Source of the DNA: Anaerolineaceae bacterium
GTDB taxonomy: Bacteria; Chloroflexota; Anaerolineae; Aggregatilineales; Phototrophicaceae
Reading direction: 5' to 3'
Assembly (NCBI GenBank): GCA_020634135.1
Contig: JACKCG010000002.1
Location: forward strand, 186,001 to 250,000
DNA: 64,000 nucleotides
Within the stretch, counting starts at the first letter, position 1. Every line of letters starts with the position of its first letter. Of this stretch, positions 1 through 8,807 are shown one piece after another. A program made the position numbers and the translations under genes. The notes under the pieces are model-generated. The model had not been told where the DNA came from, made no database searches, and saw only the letters and a program-made list of their open reading frames with translations.

Positions 1-147
1 GCAGGCGGCAAAGTCACCGATCTGGACGGTTCGCCGCTGGATTTTTCGATGGGCGCGATCCTGCCAAACCAGGGAATGGTGGTGACGAACGGCATGATTC
101 ATGAGCGCGTGCTGGACGCGGTACAGCAGGTAATCAGAGAAGATTGA
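1..147 (+). CDS. inositol monophosphatase / CysQ-like phosphatase, C-terminal fragment
   Basis: The frame is open from the first base to a TGA at 145-147, giving the last 48 residues of a protein that starts outside the window. The segment GGKVTDLDGSPLDF followed by an MVVTNG-x-IHERVL tail is the typical end of the inositol monophosphatase family, which includes the 3'(2'),5'-bisphosphate nucleotidase CysQ. CysQ-type enzymes remove PAP formed during sulfate assimilation. A convergent SulP anion transporter follows directly, which favours the CysQ reading. The metal-binding residues lie upstream and cannot be checked, so the exact substrate is open. Confidence 0.75.
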   Translation, partial: AGGKVTDLDGSPLDFSMGAILPNQGMVVTNGMIHERVLDAVQQVIRED

Positions 148-153
148 AAACAA

Positions 154-183
154 ACAGAGGAAGGCTGCAAATCCTTCCTCTGT
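154..183. terminator. hairpin between convergent genes
   Basis: An 11-bp perfect inverted repeat, ACAGAGGAAGG (154-164) and CCTTCCTCTGT (173-183), has an 8-nt loop. It lies 6 bases after the stop of the phosphatase gene and 36 bases before the end of the convergent SulP gene. It can end transcription from both sides. There is no long T tract, so efficiency is uncertain. Confidence 0.6.
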
Positions 184-219
184 CAGAATCACATGGCGAT
201 CCACACAGTGACACGCCGT

Positions 220-1923
220 TTATGGTGTGGGTTTCAAGCTGGCGAATTCCTCAGTATGCCGTTTGACGTTGGCGCGATAATGGTCGGCGGCAATAATGGC
301 CTCGTAGGCGCTCCAGAATATCCGATCCTCGCCCAAACGCTGAGTCACACCAGCCCGTTCCAGGTACGAACGCACCGGTTCGGTCAGGCCGCTGAGGTAG
401 ACCCTTCGACCTTCACTTTCGAGTTGGTGGATGAGGTGCTCAATCGCGGCGATGCCGGTTGTATCCAGCAAAGGTACTGTGCGCAGGCTCAGAATGATGT
501 CCTGATTACCGTTGAGCTTTTCCAGAACGCTGTTAAAGGTGTTGACCGTGCCGAAGAACAACGGCCCTGTGATATAGACGACGAGGATACGATTCGCATC
601 ATACTGCATTTCGTATCCGTCATCACGCATCTTTTCGGCAGAAACGGGCGCAAATAAGACCTTCGCCTGGCTGCTCTGGAATACGAAGATCAAAGCAGAA
701 AGGCCAATGCCGAGGATAATGGCCTGCGTCAGGTCAAGGGCAACTGTCGCGATCAAGGTGCTGATGAAAGCAAACATCGCGCTTTTGAAGCGGCGGTGGA
801 AAATTTCCCTGATTTCGGCCCACTCGTTCATCCGCCATGCGGTCACGGCCAGTACCCCGGCCAGGGCTGCCAGCGGGACCTGCGAAATCACAGGAGCTAA
901 GACCAGCGCCGCCAATAACAGGGTGGCGGAATGGATGAGGCTCGTCATGCGTGTTGCGCCGCCGCTCTTGATGGCGACACTGGTGCGGGCGATGGCGGCA
1001 GTGGCCGGGACACCGCCGAAAAACGGAATGACGATATTGCCTACGCCCTGGGCGATTAACTCTTGTTTGGCATAGAGTTTGCTTCCGGTCATCCGTCCGG
1101 CCACCGTGCCACACAACAGGCTCTCGATGGACCCCAGCGCCGCGACTGAGAATGCTGGCATCACCAGTTCAGTGATGTGTTCCCAGGGAATATTGGCGGG
1201 CAACAAACGCTGGTCAAGCAGGATCGTCTGCGGGATGCTCCCGATAACCGGGACTTCCAGCTTGAGCAAGGCGGCGAGGAGCGTCGCGGCGATAAGCCCC
1301 AGGAGTGAACCAGGAAAACGGGCGTTCCAACGCTGCGGCCACAGAATCATGATGAGGATGACCAGCACACTCAATCCGATGGCCGCCAGATTGGGAGCAT
1401 AGTCGAAGCGAAAATAGTGGGTGAGCTTGACCAGCGCATTTTCGGCGGCTTCGGTTTGAACCCCTAACAAGTTGTCAATCTGCCCGATAAAGATAATGAC
1501 GGCAATACCGCTGGTGAACCCGGCGATGACTGCGGAGGGAATAAAGTTGACAATCTGCCCTAGATTAAAGAGGCCCAGCAGGAGAACGAGAATACCGGCC
1601 ATCACACCGGCAACCCATACGCCTTCTAACCCATACCGGCTCGCCAGCACGATGAGGACTGCCGACATCGCCCCGGTTGGCCCGGAAATCTGGTAGCCGG
1701 CTCCGCCCAGCCCCCCGATGATGAAACCGGCCAGAATAGCGGTGACCAGACCGGCAGCAGCGGTCACCCCGGACGCGACACCGAATGCCAATGCCAGCGG
1801 CAGCGCCACCGCAGCGACGGTAATGCCCGCCAGCAGGTCGCGTCGAAATACCTGCGCGTTGTAACCTTTGAATTCACTTTGCCACATCTCGAAAAACTCA
1901 GGCCGGAAACGCAAAACTCGCAT
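220..1923 (-). CDS. SulP (SLC26-type) anion permease with STAS domain
   Basis: This 567-residue inner-membrane transporter belongs to the SulP/SLC26 family, which moves sulfate, bicarbonate or other anions. About residues 25-440 form the hydrophobic multi-span core, with an early QISGPTGAM segment typical of the family. Residues from about 449 onward form a cytoplasmic STAS domain containing LDTTGIAAIEHL. The ATG at 1923 is preceded by a strong AAGGAGG ribosome site. The neighbouring CysQ-like gene hints at sulfate, but bicarbonate cannot be excluded from sequence alone. It appears to be monocistronic. Confidence 0.9.
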   Translation of the reverse strand: MRVLRFRPEFFEMWQSEFKGYNAQVFRRDLLAGITVAAVALPLALAFGVASGVTAAAGLVTAILAGFIIGGLGGAGYQISGPTGAMSAVLIVLASRYGLEGVWVAGVMAGILVLLLGLFNLGQIVNFIPSAVIAGFTSGIAVIIFIGQIDNLLGVQTEAAENALVKLTHYFRFDYAPNLAAIGLSVLVILIMILWPQRWNARFPGSLLGLIAATLLAALLKLEVPVIGSIPQTILLDQRLLPANIPWEHITELVMPAFSVAALGSIESLLCGTVAGRMTGSKLYAKQELIAQGVGNIVIPFFGGVPATAAIARTSVAIKSGGATRMTSLIHSATLLLAALVLAPVISQVPLAALAGVLAVTAWRMNEWAEIREIFHRRFKSAMFAFISTLIATVALDLTQAIILGIGLSALIFVFQSSQAKVLFAPVSAEKMRDDGYEMQYDANRILVVYITGPLFFGTVNTFNSVLEKLNGNQDIILSLRTVPLLDTTGIAAIEHLIHQLESEGRRVYLSGLTEPVRSYLERAGVTQRLGEDRIFWSAYEAIIAADHYRANVKRHTEEFASLKPTP

Positions 1924-2240
1924 AATCTGTTTGATCCTCCTTCAAACGTGATTGATTCGACCTATAACCTGTGAGTGTGAAATGCACCACCCGGCAAAAA
2001 TGCGATCTCCATCCAGAATCGTAGACATCATCCACCACTCACATAGGAAAAACGCATTCAGTGTGCGTTTATCCTGTCTGTGTGATAGAGCTGTTGACGC
2101 CATTTCGCTGAAGGTAGTGGGCATGGGGATAAGTCCACTATCTGGGGAATGGGGTGTTTCCATTATTCTACAGCAGTCAGGGCAGTTTTTTCTATTCAGA
2201 AGTGGATATTTAACAGATACAAAGTGGAGGAATAATAAAA
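1924..2240. other. intergenic region upstream of the SulP gene
   Basis: This stretch lies between the SulP start and the EF-G-like terminator. The only clear element is the SulP ribosome site near 1932-1940. Short open frames on both strands look random: their composition is atypical, they lack good ribosome sites, and one runs into the EF-G-like gene. I see no RNA gene or repeat here. Confidence 0.5.
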
Positions 2241-2266
2241 AGGGGAAGGTTTTGACCCCTTCCCCG
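2241..2266 (-). terminator. intrinsic terminator of the EF-G-like gene
   Basis: GGGGAAGG (2242-2249) and CCTTCCCC (2258-2265) form an 8-bp stem. Read on the minus strand it is followed by a run of five T and then ATTATT. This is a textbook rho-independent terminator placed about 22 bases after the stop codon at 2288. Confidence 0.85.
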
Positions 2267-2287
2267 TAAAGTTCAAGGTACGAGCGG

Positions 2288-4357
2288 TTATTCTTCGCTC
2301 TTCTTGTTGGCCGCAATCACCTTTTCGGTCAGGTGCGCCGGCACATGCTCGTAGTGGCTGAAACTCATGGTGTAGATGCCACGCCCGCCGGTCATAGAAC
2401 GCAGATCGTTTCCGTAGCGCATCATCTCGGCCATCGGCACCTGGGCATTGACGGTGCTCTTTGAGCCTTCGGTATCCATACCCTGCACCCGGCCACGCCG
2501 CGTATTGAAGTCTCCCATGATATCGCCCATCATCGATTCCGGCACGACGACCCTGACATTCATGATCGGCTCCAGCAGCACTGGGTTCGCCATCTGGAAG
2601 ACCTTCTTGAAGACTTCCCGCCCGGCGATCTGGAAGGCGATGTCTTTCGAGTCCACCGGGTGTTCTTTACCGTCGAAGACCACTGCCCGTACATCTACAA
2701 CCGGGAAACCGGCGATCACGCCTTCATTCAGCACTGAGCTGATACCCTTTTCGATGGACGGTAAGAAACTGCCGGAAATCGAACCGCCGACAATCTTGGT
2801 TTCATAGACAAATCCGCCGCCGGGGTTCGGTTCCAGGCGCATGTGGACTTCTGCAAACTGCCCCGCACCGCCCGACTGTTTCTTGTGGCGGTAGAAGTCT
2901 GATTTTTCAACCATGATGGTCTCTTTGTACGGCACTTTGGGCATCATTGTGTCCATGCCGACACCCAGGCGCTCGGCCCGGTTGATTGCCAGGTTGACAT
3001 GCGCTTCGCCCATACCTTCCACGATTGTCTGTTTGACATCCGCATCCTGCCGCCAGCGCAGAGTCGGGTCAGCCTGGCACAGGCTGGTCAATACCGAACC
3101 CATCTTGGTGCCGTCGGCCTGGGTACGCGGTGCGACAGCAATGGCGTACAGCGGGTCGGGGAATTCCGGCTTGACGATGGTGAAGGGATTCGCCTTGCTG
3201 CTGAAGGTATCCCCGGTAATGGTGTTATTTAACTTGGCAACCACGCCAATGTCGCCGGCATGTAAGACCGAAACCGGGAGCTGTTCTTTGCCACGCAGCA
3301 GCATCAACGAGCCGAAACGTTCCTCGACATCATGGGTGGCGTTGTAGCAGCGGTTGTCGGCGTTGATCGTGCCGGAGAAAATGCGAAAATAGTTGAGCGT
3401 CCCCACAAAGCGGTCAGTGGTGGTTTTGAAGACATAAGCGGCCAGCGGGCCGGCGTCTGACTGGGGCGGCATGAGGAAATCATGTTCTCCGTCCGGCTTC
3501 ACCACCTGTAACCGGCGAACCGAGGGCGAACCTACATAGGCGATGAGCGCTTCGAGCAGCGGCACCGTGCCAATATTCTTGGTGCCGGAGGTGACGAAGA
3601 CCGGCACAGTTTTCAGAAGGTGGTCACGGGCGGCTTTGCGCATCCCTTCGCGGATTTCATCATTCGTCAGGGTGCCTTCATCAAAATACTTTTCGATCAG
3701 CGCGTTATCGGATTCAGCGGCGGCTTCCACCAGTATCGTGTGCGCTTCTTCAGCCGCATCGGCCATATCAGCCGGCATATCGGAGCGGTCTTTGCCTTCG
3801 TTGTAGTAGGCTTTCATCGTCAGGAGGTTGACGACACCCTTAAAACTATCTTCTGCGCCGATGGGCAGCATAACCGGGATAAATTTGTAGTCCGGGAAAC
3901 TTTGCTGAAGTTGTTCCAGCGTGCGCTCAAAGTTGGCGTTTTCACGGTCCATCTTGTTGATGGTGACGATAATGGGCTGCTGGTAGACCTGGGCATACTC
4001 CCAGGCGAGTTCCGTGCCAACCTCAACGCCGGAGACGGCATCCACCACGACGACCACCGAATCGGCGACGCGGATAGCGTTCTTGATTTCGCCCTGAAAA
4101 TCGGTGAACCCCGGCGCATCCAGCACATTAATCTTATAGTCGTTGAATTCAAGGGGAATAAGGGAGGTAGATAAGGAACTGACACGCTCTTTTTCGTCTT
4201 CGTCCCAATCGGAAACCGTGTTTTTATCTTCGACCCTGCCTAATCGGTTAATGGCGCCGGTATTGTAGAGCAGGGCTTCTACTAATGAGGTCTTACCGGC
4301 GCCCTGATGCCCCACCAGGGCGACATTCCTCAATTTATCAGTTGTATATTCTCTCAT
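2288..4357 (-). CDS. EF-G-like translation factor GTPase (EF-G2 type)
   Basis: This 689-residue protein has the full length and domain order of elongation factor G. The GTPase motifs are GHQGAGKT (residues 16-23), DAPG (80-83) and NKMD (134-137). The C-terminal half includes the domain IV type segment ending in TRRGRVQGM. The P-loop differs from canonical EF-G (GHIDAGKTT), and the switch region reads DEDEKERVSSLSTS instead of the usual RGITI segment. These features match the EF-G-like/EF-G2 branch, whose role in translocation is less certain. The ATG at 4357 follows GGAGA at good spacing. It is transcribed alone and ends in a strong terminator. Confidence 0.9.
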   Translation of the reverse strand: MREYTTDKLRNVALVGHQGAGKTSLVEALLYNTGAINRLGRVEDKNTVSDWDEDEKERVSSLSTSLIPLEFNDYKINVLDAPGFTDFQGEIKNAIRVADSVVVVVDAVSGVEVGTELAWEYAQVYQQPIIVTINKMDRENANFERTLEQLQQSFPDYKFIPVMLPIGAEDSFKGVVNLLTMKAYYNEGKDRSDMPADMADAAEEAHTILVEAAAESDNALIEKYFDEGTLTNDEIREGMRKAARDHLLKTVPVFVTSGTKNIGTVPLLEALIAYVGSPSVRRLQVVKPDGEHDFLMPPQSDAGPLAAYVFKTTTDRFVGTLNYFRIFSGTINADNRCYNATHDVEERFGSLMLLRGKEQLPVSVLHAGDIGVVAKLNNTITGDTFSSKANPFTIVKPEFPDPLYAIAVAPRTQADGTKMGSVLTSLCQADPTLRWRQDADVKQTIVEGMGEAHVNLAINRAERLGVGMDTMMPKVPYKETIMVEKSDFYRHKKQSGGAGQFAEVHMRLEPNPGGGFVYETKIVGGSISGSFLPSIEKGISSVLNEGVIAGFPVVDVRAVVFDGKEHPVDSKDIAFQIAGREVFKKVFQMANPVLLEPIMNVRVVVPESMMGDIMGDFNTRRGRVQGMDTEGSKSTVNAQVPMAEMMRYGNDLRSMTGGRGIYTMSFSHYEHVPAHLTEKVIAANKKSEE

Positions 4358-4570
4358 AATTTAAGGTCTCCATTAATTAGGCATATCCATAAGATTATCG
4401 TGCAACCAGGGCGAAGGACACAGCGCCTTCTTCCCCTTCTTGTGGGATTTACGGATAGCAATCTGCCCTAAACCGGAGCGCACCGAGGGTATCCCGGTGC
4501 AGATCACCGATTACAAGGGATTTTAAGACGGCATTAACCGATTGTCAAAGGGAATCCCCCGATAGAAAAC

Positions 4571-4609
4571 GAATCCCGCGTGTCTTGTGAGGACTGGCAC
4601 GCGGGATTC
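4571..4609 (-). terminator. terminator hairpin after the penicillin-acylase-family gene
   Basis: A 12-bp perfect inverted repeat, GAATCCCGCGTG (4571-4582) and CACGCGGGATTC (4598-4609), lies 32 bases beyond the stop codon at 4641. On the minus strand it is followed by GTTTTCTATC, a weak T-rich tail. Confidence 0.7.
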
Positions 4610-4640
4610 ATGATTTCTGGCAGTGTTAGCGCTGTCGCTG

Positions 4641-6737
4641 CTATTCGAACGTATTCTGGCTTTCCAGGTTGGCTTCGATGGCCTCACGGGTTAACCAGGG
4701 TTCGCGCAGTTCCTGAGCAGCATATAACTCCAACTGGTCGCCAACATGCGGTGAACCCGGTTGCGTGGCGTTGCCCTGGCTGATGAGGACACGCGCCTGG
4801 GGTGGTCTTGAAAATTCGATGACCGCTACCCAGGAATCGCCACCAATGGCCTGGAATTTACCCTGTCCATCGGGTACGTACCAGGCCGCGCGGAACACGC
4901 CACTGGGGTCGCCGCCGCCGTTGCCGGGCAGGTCATATTCCCCGACGCGCAGCCGCATCACGTCACCATAAGGCACATCTAGTGTGCCGTAATTCTCCTG
5001 CACCTGGGCAGCAACCACTTCCAATGCCGCTACCGCTCCCGCCGGGTCGGATAACCCGGATGGGGTATTGAAGGGGTCGTTAATGTCGAACGGTGTGGCA
5101 AACATATCGAAGCCGGTTTGCTGAGCATAGGATTCAAACCACAGGATGAACAGCACCGCGCCCTGGCTGTCGGCATTCGTGTTGCCATCCCAGGCCGCCA
5201 GTACATCCGCAGCCTGTTTCGCCAGGTCACTATCTGAAGCCTGCGCCGCTGCGATCAGGTCAGACAGCACATGGTCAGCCGATTCAACATGAGTCGAATG
5301 CTTATAGGCGATCAGTTCGTCATAGGTGACCGAATCATCTTCGGCCAGCATTTGCTGCGAGGTCTGCGGACGGAAGATATGCCCGGTCTGATAGTAAGTT
5401 TGCGGAGCCATGTAAGAGGGGAAGTCAGCCCAGTTCAGCACCGGAGGAATGGTGGATGTCCAGGGCGGTTCATTAGCGTTCTGGACAAAGCCTGTCGGCG
5501 GGTCAATCACTTTAGGCAGGTCATCATAGGTGTGCAGTTCGTTCCAGATGAGGCTGGAATCGTCGCCGGGCTGGATTTGCAGCCAGTAGTCAAAATCGCC
5601 GCTGGCGTGTACTGGAACCTGCCCGTTGAAGATGTAGTAGATGTGACCGTCCACGTCGGCATAAACGGTGTTGAACATGGGAATTTGTACGCGGGACATG
5701 GCCGCTTCAAACTCGCCCAGGTTGGTAGCCGTCCCCATCTGCCACCATTGTTCCATCATGTAGGTGGTGTCGTTCACGACGCGGAAGGCCAGCACCTGTC
5801 CCTGGTCATTCTGTGCGATGACTGGGCCGTGTTCCGTGTGTACGATGGGGAAAGTCTGTTCGGCCAACGTGCCGTCGTCCTGAAGCACCTGGATACTGCC
5901 CATCTGCACATCCAGGGCTTTCTCTTCGCCATCCAGCATGTAACCGCCGTTGGCCGTCAGGTTGATCTCGTAGAGGTCAAAGCCATCATGCGTGTTAACG
6001 GTATGTGTCCAACCGAGATACTCGTTAAAGCCGATTTCGATGCCGGGTAAGCCAATCAGAGTCGCACCATATAGGTCAACGCCGGGCGCGACCAACTGCG
6101 CCTCAAACCAGACAAACACATCTGACCACCACAGATGCGGATTTTCGACGAGTAGTGCGTTCCCACTGGCAGAACGCTCCGGCGCAATCGCCCATGCATT
6201 CGACCCGGCCTGCCCCGCGCTCCAGGCCTGTGATGCGCCAATCGCGCCGCCGCCCACGAAAAAGACGACCACATCATTGTAAGCCAGCGCCAGCGGGTCG
6301 GTATTGCGAACCGGCAGTACCGGCTTCATCGCGTCGCTAATCGCATCGGGGTTGGCTTCGGCATAGGCATTCATTCCGGCCACGAACGCATCAATGTAAC
6401 TGCGGAACATATCCGTTTGGGCGTCATAGTGTGCCTGGGCGACTTCCGGTATCCCCACCGTATGGGTCAGTAAATCCGAGTCAACATAGCCGCTCCCCCA
6501 ATATTGCGCCGCCTCGCCCCTGGAACGCCCATAAAGCTGCAAAATGGCGTCAGCATGGTTTTGCATCTGCGCCCAGCCAAATCCGTAAAACAAACTGGCG
6601 GTATCCTCGGCAAAAATGTGGGGAACGCCCCAGGTATCCCACAGGATTTCTGTTCCTGGGGCAGTTTCCTGAGCCAGTACCGATACCCCCAATAATAGAA
6701 AGGCAGCGGCAATCATCAACCATTTTATATATTTCAT
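4641..6737 (-). CDS. secreted penicillin acylase family Ntn hydrolase
   Basis: This 698-residue protein is a peptidase S45 family member; such enzymes hydrolyse amide bonds of penicillins, cephalosporins, acyl-homoserine lactones or lipopeptides. A signal peptide covers about residues 1-22, so it acts outside the cytoplasm. The self-cleavage site and N-terminal nucleophile is Ser179 in GQAGSNAWAI, followed by the conserved SGNALLVENPHLWW block. The length fits a precursor cut into alpha and beta chains. The ATG at 6737 follows GGAGAA. Substrate is unknown; acyl-homoserine lactone acylase is as plausible as penicillin acylase. It stands alone with its own terminator. Confidence 0.87.
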   Translation of the reverse strand: MKYIKWLMIAAAFLLLGVSVLAQETAPGTEILWDTWGVPHIFAEDTASLFYGFGWAQMQNHADAILQLYGRSRGEAAQYWGSGYVDSDLLTHTVGIPEVAQAHYDAQTDMFRSYIDAFVAGMNAYAEANPDAISDAMKPVLPVRNTDPLALAYNDVVVFFVGGGAIGASQAWSAGQAGSNAWAIAPERSASGNALLVENPHLWWSDVFVWFEAQLVAPGVDLYGATLIGLPGIEIGFNEYLGWTHTVNTHDGFDLYEINLTANGGYMLDGEEKALDVQMGSIQVLQDDGTLAEQTFPIVHTEHGPVIAQNDQGQVLAFRVVNDTTYMMEQWWQMGTATNLGEFEAAMSRVQIPMFNTVYADVDGHIYYIFNGQVPVHASGDFDYWLQIQPGDDSSLIWNELHTYDDLPKVIDPPTGFVQNANEPPWTSTIPPVLNWADFPSYMAPQTYYQTGHIFRPQTSQQMLAEDDSVTYDELIAYKHSTHVESADHVLSDLIAAAQASDSDLAKQAADVLAAWDGNTNADSQGAVLFILWFESYAQQTGFDMFATPFDINDPFNTPSGLSDPAGAVAALEVVAAQVQENYGTLDVPYGDVMRLRVGEYDLPGNGGGDPSGVFRAAWYVPDGQGKFQAIGGDSWVAVIEFSRPPQARVLISQGNATQPGSPHVGDQLELYAAQELREPWLTREAIEANLESQNTFE

Positions 6738-6975
6738 GATTTTCTCCGTTCTATGTAAAAGAAATTTTGTTTAATCCTGGCAGACAGCATTGTTCCCTCT
6801 TTGTAAACAAATACTACCTACCCGAAGCGAGCTGAATATACAGCCCTTTCTATACATTCGCAAATTTAATAAACACATTTTTGAGACACATCCCCCTGGA
6901 ATCAAATCCTCCTCACCATGTGGGGCTGAGGAGGATTATTGCATGGCAGATCAAGTTGACAATCGAACCGGGGGC

Positions 6976-7908
6976 TTAACTATCCTCCCAGGGAGTCGGG
7001 CCGGAAAGACCGAAAGCCGCGCCGATCAGCGTCAGGTCGCGCACATCAATCCAACCATCCTCATTGAGGTCAACTTCGGTCACGATGGCCGGGCCATTGA
7101 AGTTGGAGGCGACTAATGCGGCATCACTCAGATCAACCCGGTTATCCCCATTGGTATCGCCCACGACCAGCACGGCGGTGGGCAATTGGCGCTCTTCCCC
7201 GGCGTTCAGCACGAATGAAGTCTGCGTCGTGAGATAACCCGTCGCCTGTGCCACCAGTGTATATGGCCCGGCAGTCATGTTCGAGAATGCGAACACACCA
7301 TTGCCGCCCGTTGGCAGTGTGATGGATGAGCCGTCAGGTCGTGTGAGGGTAATCTGAATCCCGGCAGACTCTTTACCGGTTTGTGGCGGGTATAGTACCT
7401 GGCCGGAAAACTGTCCCACGCCAATGGTTGGTGTGGGGGGGATAGGCGTCATCGTTGGCAGTACCGGCGTCGCGGTCAAGGGGATGTTCGTTGCTGGCTG
7501 CGGCGGTATGGCGGTAGGTTGGCCGGGCTGCCCGCCACCCGGCGGCACGGCTGTCGGTTGTGCCGGTACAGCAGTGGGTTGGATAGGTACGGCGGTTGGC
7601 TGTGGTGGCATAAAATTAGGTGCGACCAGTGTCCCGAAAACGTCTTCCGCTGGCATTTGCGTCAGCATCGCATAGGCAGTTGCATAGATCGGTTGGGGTA
7701 TTTGCAAACGCTGCATGGCGGACTGAGTCGCCACCTGGTTCAATGGCATCTGGGTTGCCCAGGCAGCCAATGTCGCCTTTACCGAGTTCCAGGGCAAGCC
7801 ATTATTGGATTGTGCTTGCGCAGGGGCTGCTGTGCTGGCGAAGAGCGCCAGCACAAACACCACCACAGCGAACGCGAGGAGTACTGCCAGAGATGAAGTG
7901 ATTTTCAT
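6976..7908 (-). CDS. secreted dockerin protein with carboxypeptidase-regulatory-like domain
   Basis: Starting at 7908 gives 310 residues with a clear signal peptide ending near APAQAQ. An ATG 21 bases upstream would overlap the preceding gene and add a poor leader. After a short unrecognised N-terminal region comes a Pro/Thr/Gln-rich linker, then a beta-sandwich resembling carboxypeptidase regulatory-like domains. The protein ends in a type I dockerin (about 248-310) with two calcium loops, DTNGDNRVDLSD and DLNEDGWIDVRD. Dockerins bind cohesins, and a membrane-anchored cohesin lies 4 bases upstream, so the pair probably forms a surface complex. No catalytic domain was recognised. Confidence 0.82.
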   Translation of the reverse strand: MKITSSLAVLLAFAVVVFVLALFASTAAPAQAQSNNGLPWNSVKATLAAWATQMPLNQVATQSAMQRLQIPQPIYATAYAMLTQMPAEDVFGTLVAPNFMPPQPTAVPIQPTAVPAQPTAVPPGGGQPGQPTAIPPQPATNIPLTATPVLPTMTPIPPTPTIGVGQFSGQVLYPPQTGKESAGIQITLTRPDGSSITLPTGGNGVFAFSNMTAGPYTLVAQATGYLTTQTSFVLNAGEERQLPTAVLVVGDTNGDNRVDLSDAALVASNFNGPAIVTEVDLNEDGWIDVRDLTLIGAAFGLSGPTPWEDS

Positions 7909-7912
7909 CGCG

Positions 7913-8692
7913 TTACCCGGCCAATTCAAGCTGTGCCCGCATCCTGGAATACAGCCCGATGCTCACAACCAACAGCAAAATGCCGCCCAGCAGGAAGAAG
8001 CCTGCCAGAGTAAGCAGCGACTGGTTATCCGGGGAAGGCGAAGATGCAGCTACCGCCGCTTCTGTCTGATTTGCCTGGCTCACCTGGCGATTGGCGAGAC
8101 TGGCGGTGGCAACGGAAACCGATGAAACCGGAGCCGATACAACGGCATTCCCGCCGCCATTGACCTGTACCGTCATGCCCTCAAAATCGGTTGCGACCTG
8201 CTGGATGCTGCGGGCTACTCGGAGGCCGTCAACTTCTTCAAACTGCGGCGCAACCAGACTGGCTTCTATGGGTGCAATCTCTACCGTTCCACCCGCTAGG
8301 GCGCGGAATGTAATCATCCCCAGCACACCATCCCCGCTGACCGGATCGGCAGGCTGGGTTAAGGTCAGCGCGTATTCAATCACGCCTGCATCCGCTGTGT
8401 TTTTCAGAGTGAAATTCGGGCCGCTACTGAAGAATTCCGCCGGAGTCACGACCTGATTATTGGTAGGAACGACTTCCAGGATGGCCGGGTCATAGCTAAG
8501 CTTGAAACTGACACCATACACGCTCTCCGCACCGACTATCTGAACAGTGACGGTAAACTCATCTCCGGCCTGCACATCATGCATCTGCGATTCCAGACCG
8601 ATGTGGGCTGTATTCTGGGCGCTGGCAGCACCGCTGGTGAGCACCATGACCATGATGATGAGGATCAGAACTGGTAGGATTTGCTTCTTCAT
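7913..8692 (-). CDS. membrane-anchored cohesin domain protein
   Basis: This 259-residue protein has a signal peptide (about 1-25), one cohesin domain (about 28-170, with YGVSFKLSYDPAILEVVP and a GVLGMITFRAL strand), a Ser/Ala/Val-rich spacer, and a C-terminal transmembrane helix near 226-248 with a short basic tail. Cohesins are the receptors for dockerins. A single cohesin on a membrane anchor is the layout expected of a surface docking protein rather than a cellulosomal scaffold. Genes on both sides encode dockerin proteins on the same strand, and the downstream gene starts 4 bases after this stop. Confidence 0.85.
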   Translation of the reverse strand: MKKQILPVLILIIMVMVLTSGAASAQNTAHIGLESQMHDVQAGDEFTVTVQIVGAESVYGVSFKLSYDPAILEVVPTNNQVVTPAEFFSSGPNFTLKNTADAGVIEYALTLTQPADPVSGDGVLGMITFRALAGGTVEIAPIEASLVAPQFEEVDGLRVARSIQQVATDFEGMTVQVNGGGNAVVSAPVSSVSVATASLANRQVSQANQTEAAVAASSPSPDNQSLLTLAGFFLLGGILLLVVSIGLYSRMRAQLELAG

Positions 8693-8738
8693 GTTGTTGC
8701 TCCTCGTGGTAACAAAACCCCCACATACGGACCTGGGG

Positions 8739-8785
8739 GATCAGGGCCGGATACACCCTTTTTCTAGTGTATTCCGGCCCTGATC
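8739..8785 (-). terminator. large hairpin between the cohesin-dockerin gene and the cohesin gene
   Basis: Arms at 8739-8756 and 8767-8785 pair over 18 bp with one bulged T, around a core of GGGCCGG and CCGGCCC. It lies 22 bases after the stop at 8808 and upstream of the cohesin gene. It probably limits read-through between the two units. There is no clean T tract on the minus strand. Confidence 0.6.
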
Positions 8786-8807
8786 TTAGCGATACGGGAA
8801 ATTGTTA

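Noticed and set aside
1942..2316. 124-residue minus-strand frame between the SulP and EF-G-like genes
   Set aside because: It overlaps the EF-G-like end and its terminator, and shows no family resemblance.
5271..6050. 259-residue plus-strand frame inside the penicillin-acylase-family gene
   Set aside because: It is an antisense shadow. The minus-strand gene has a signal peptide and Ser179 site.
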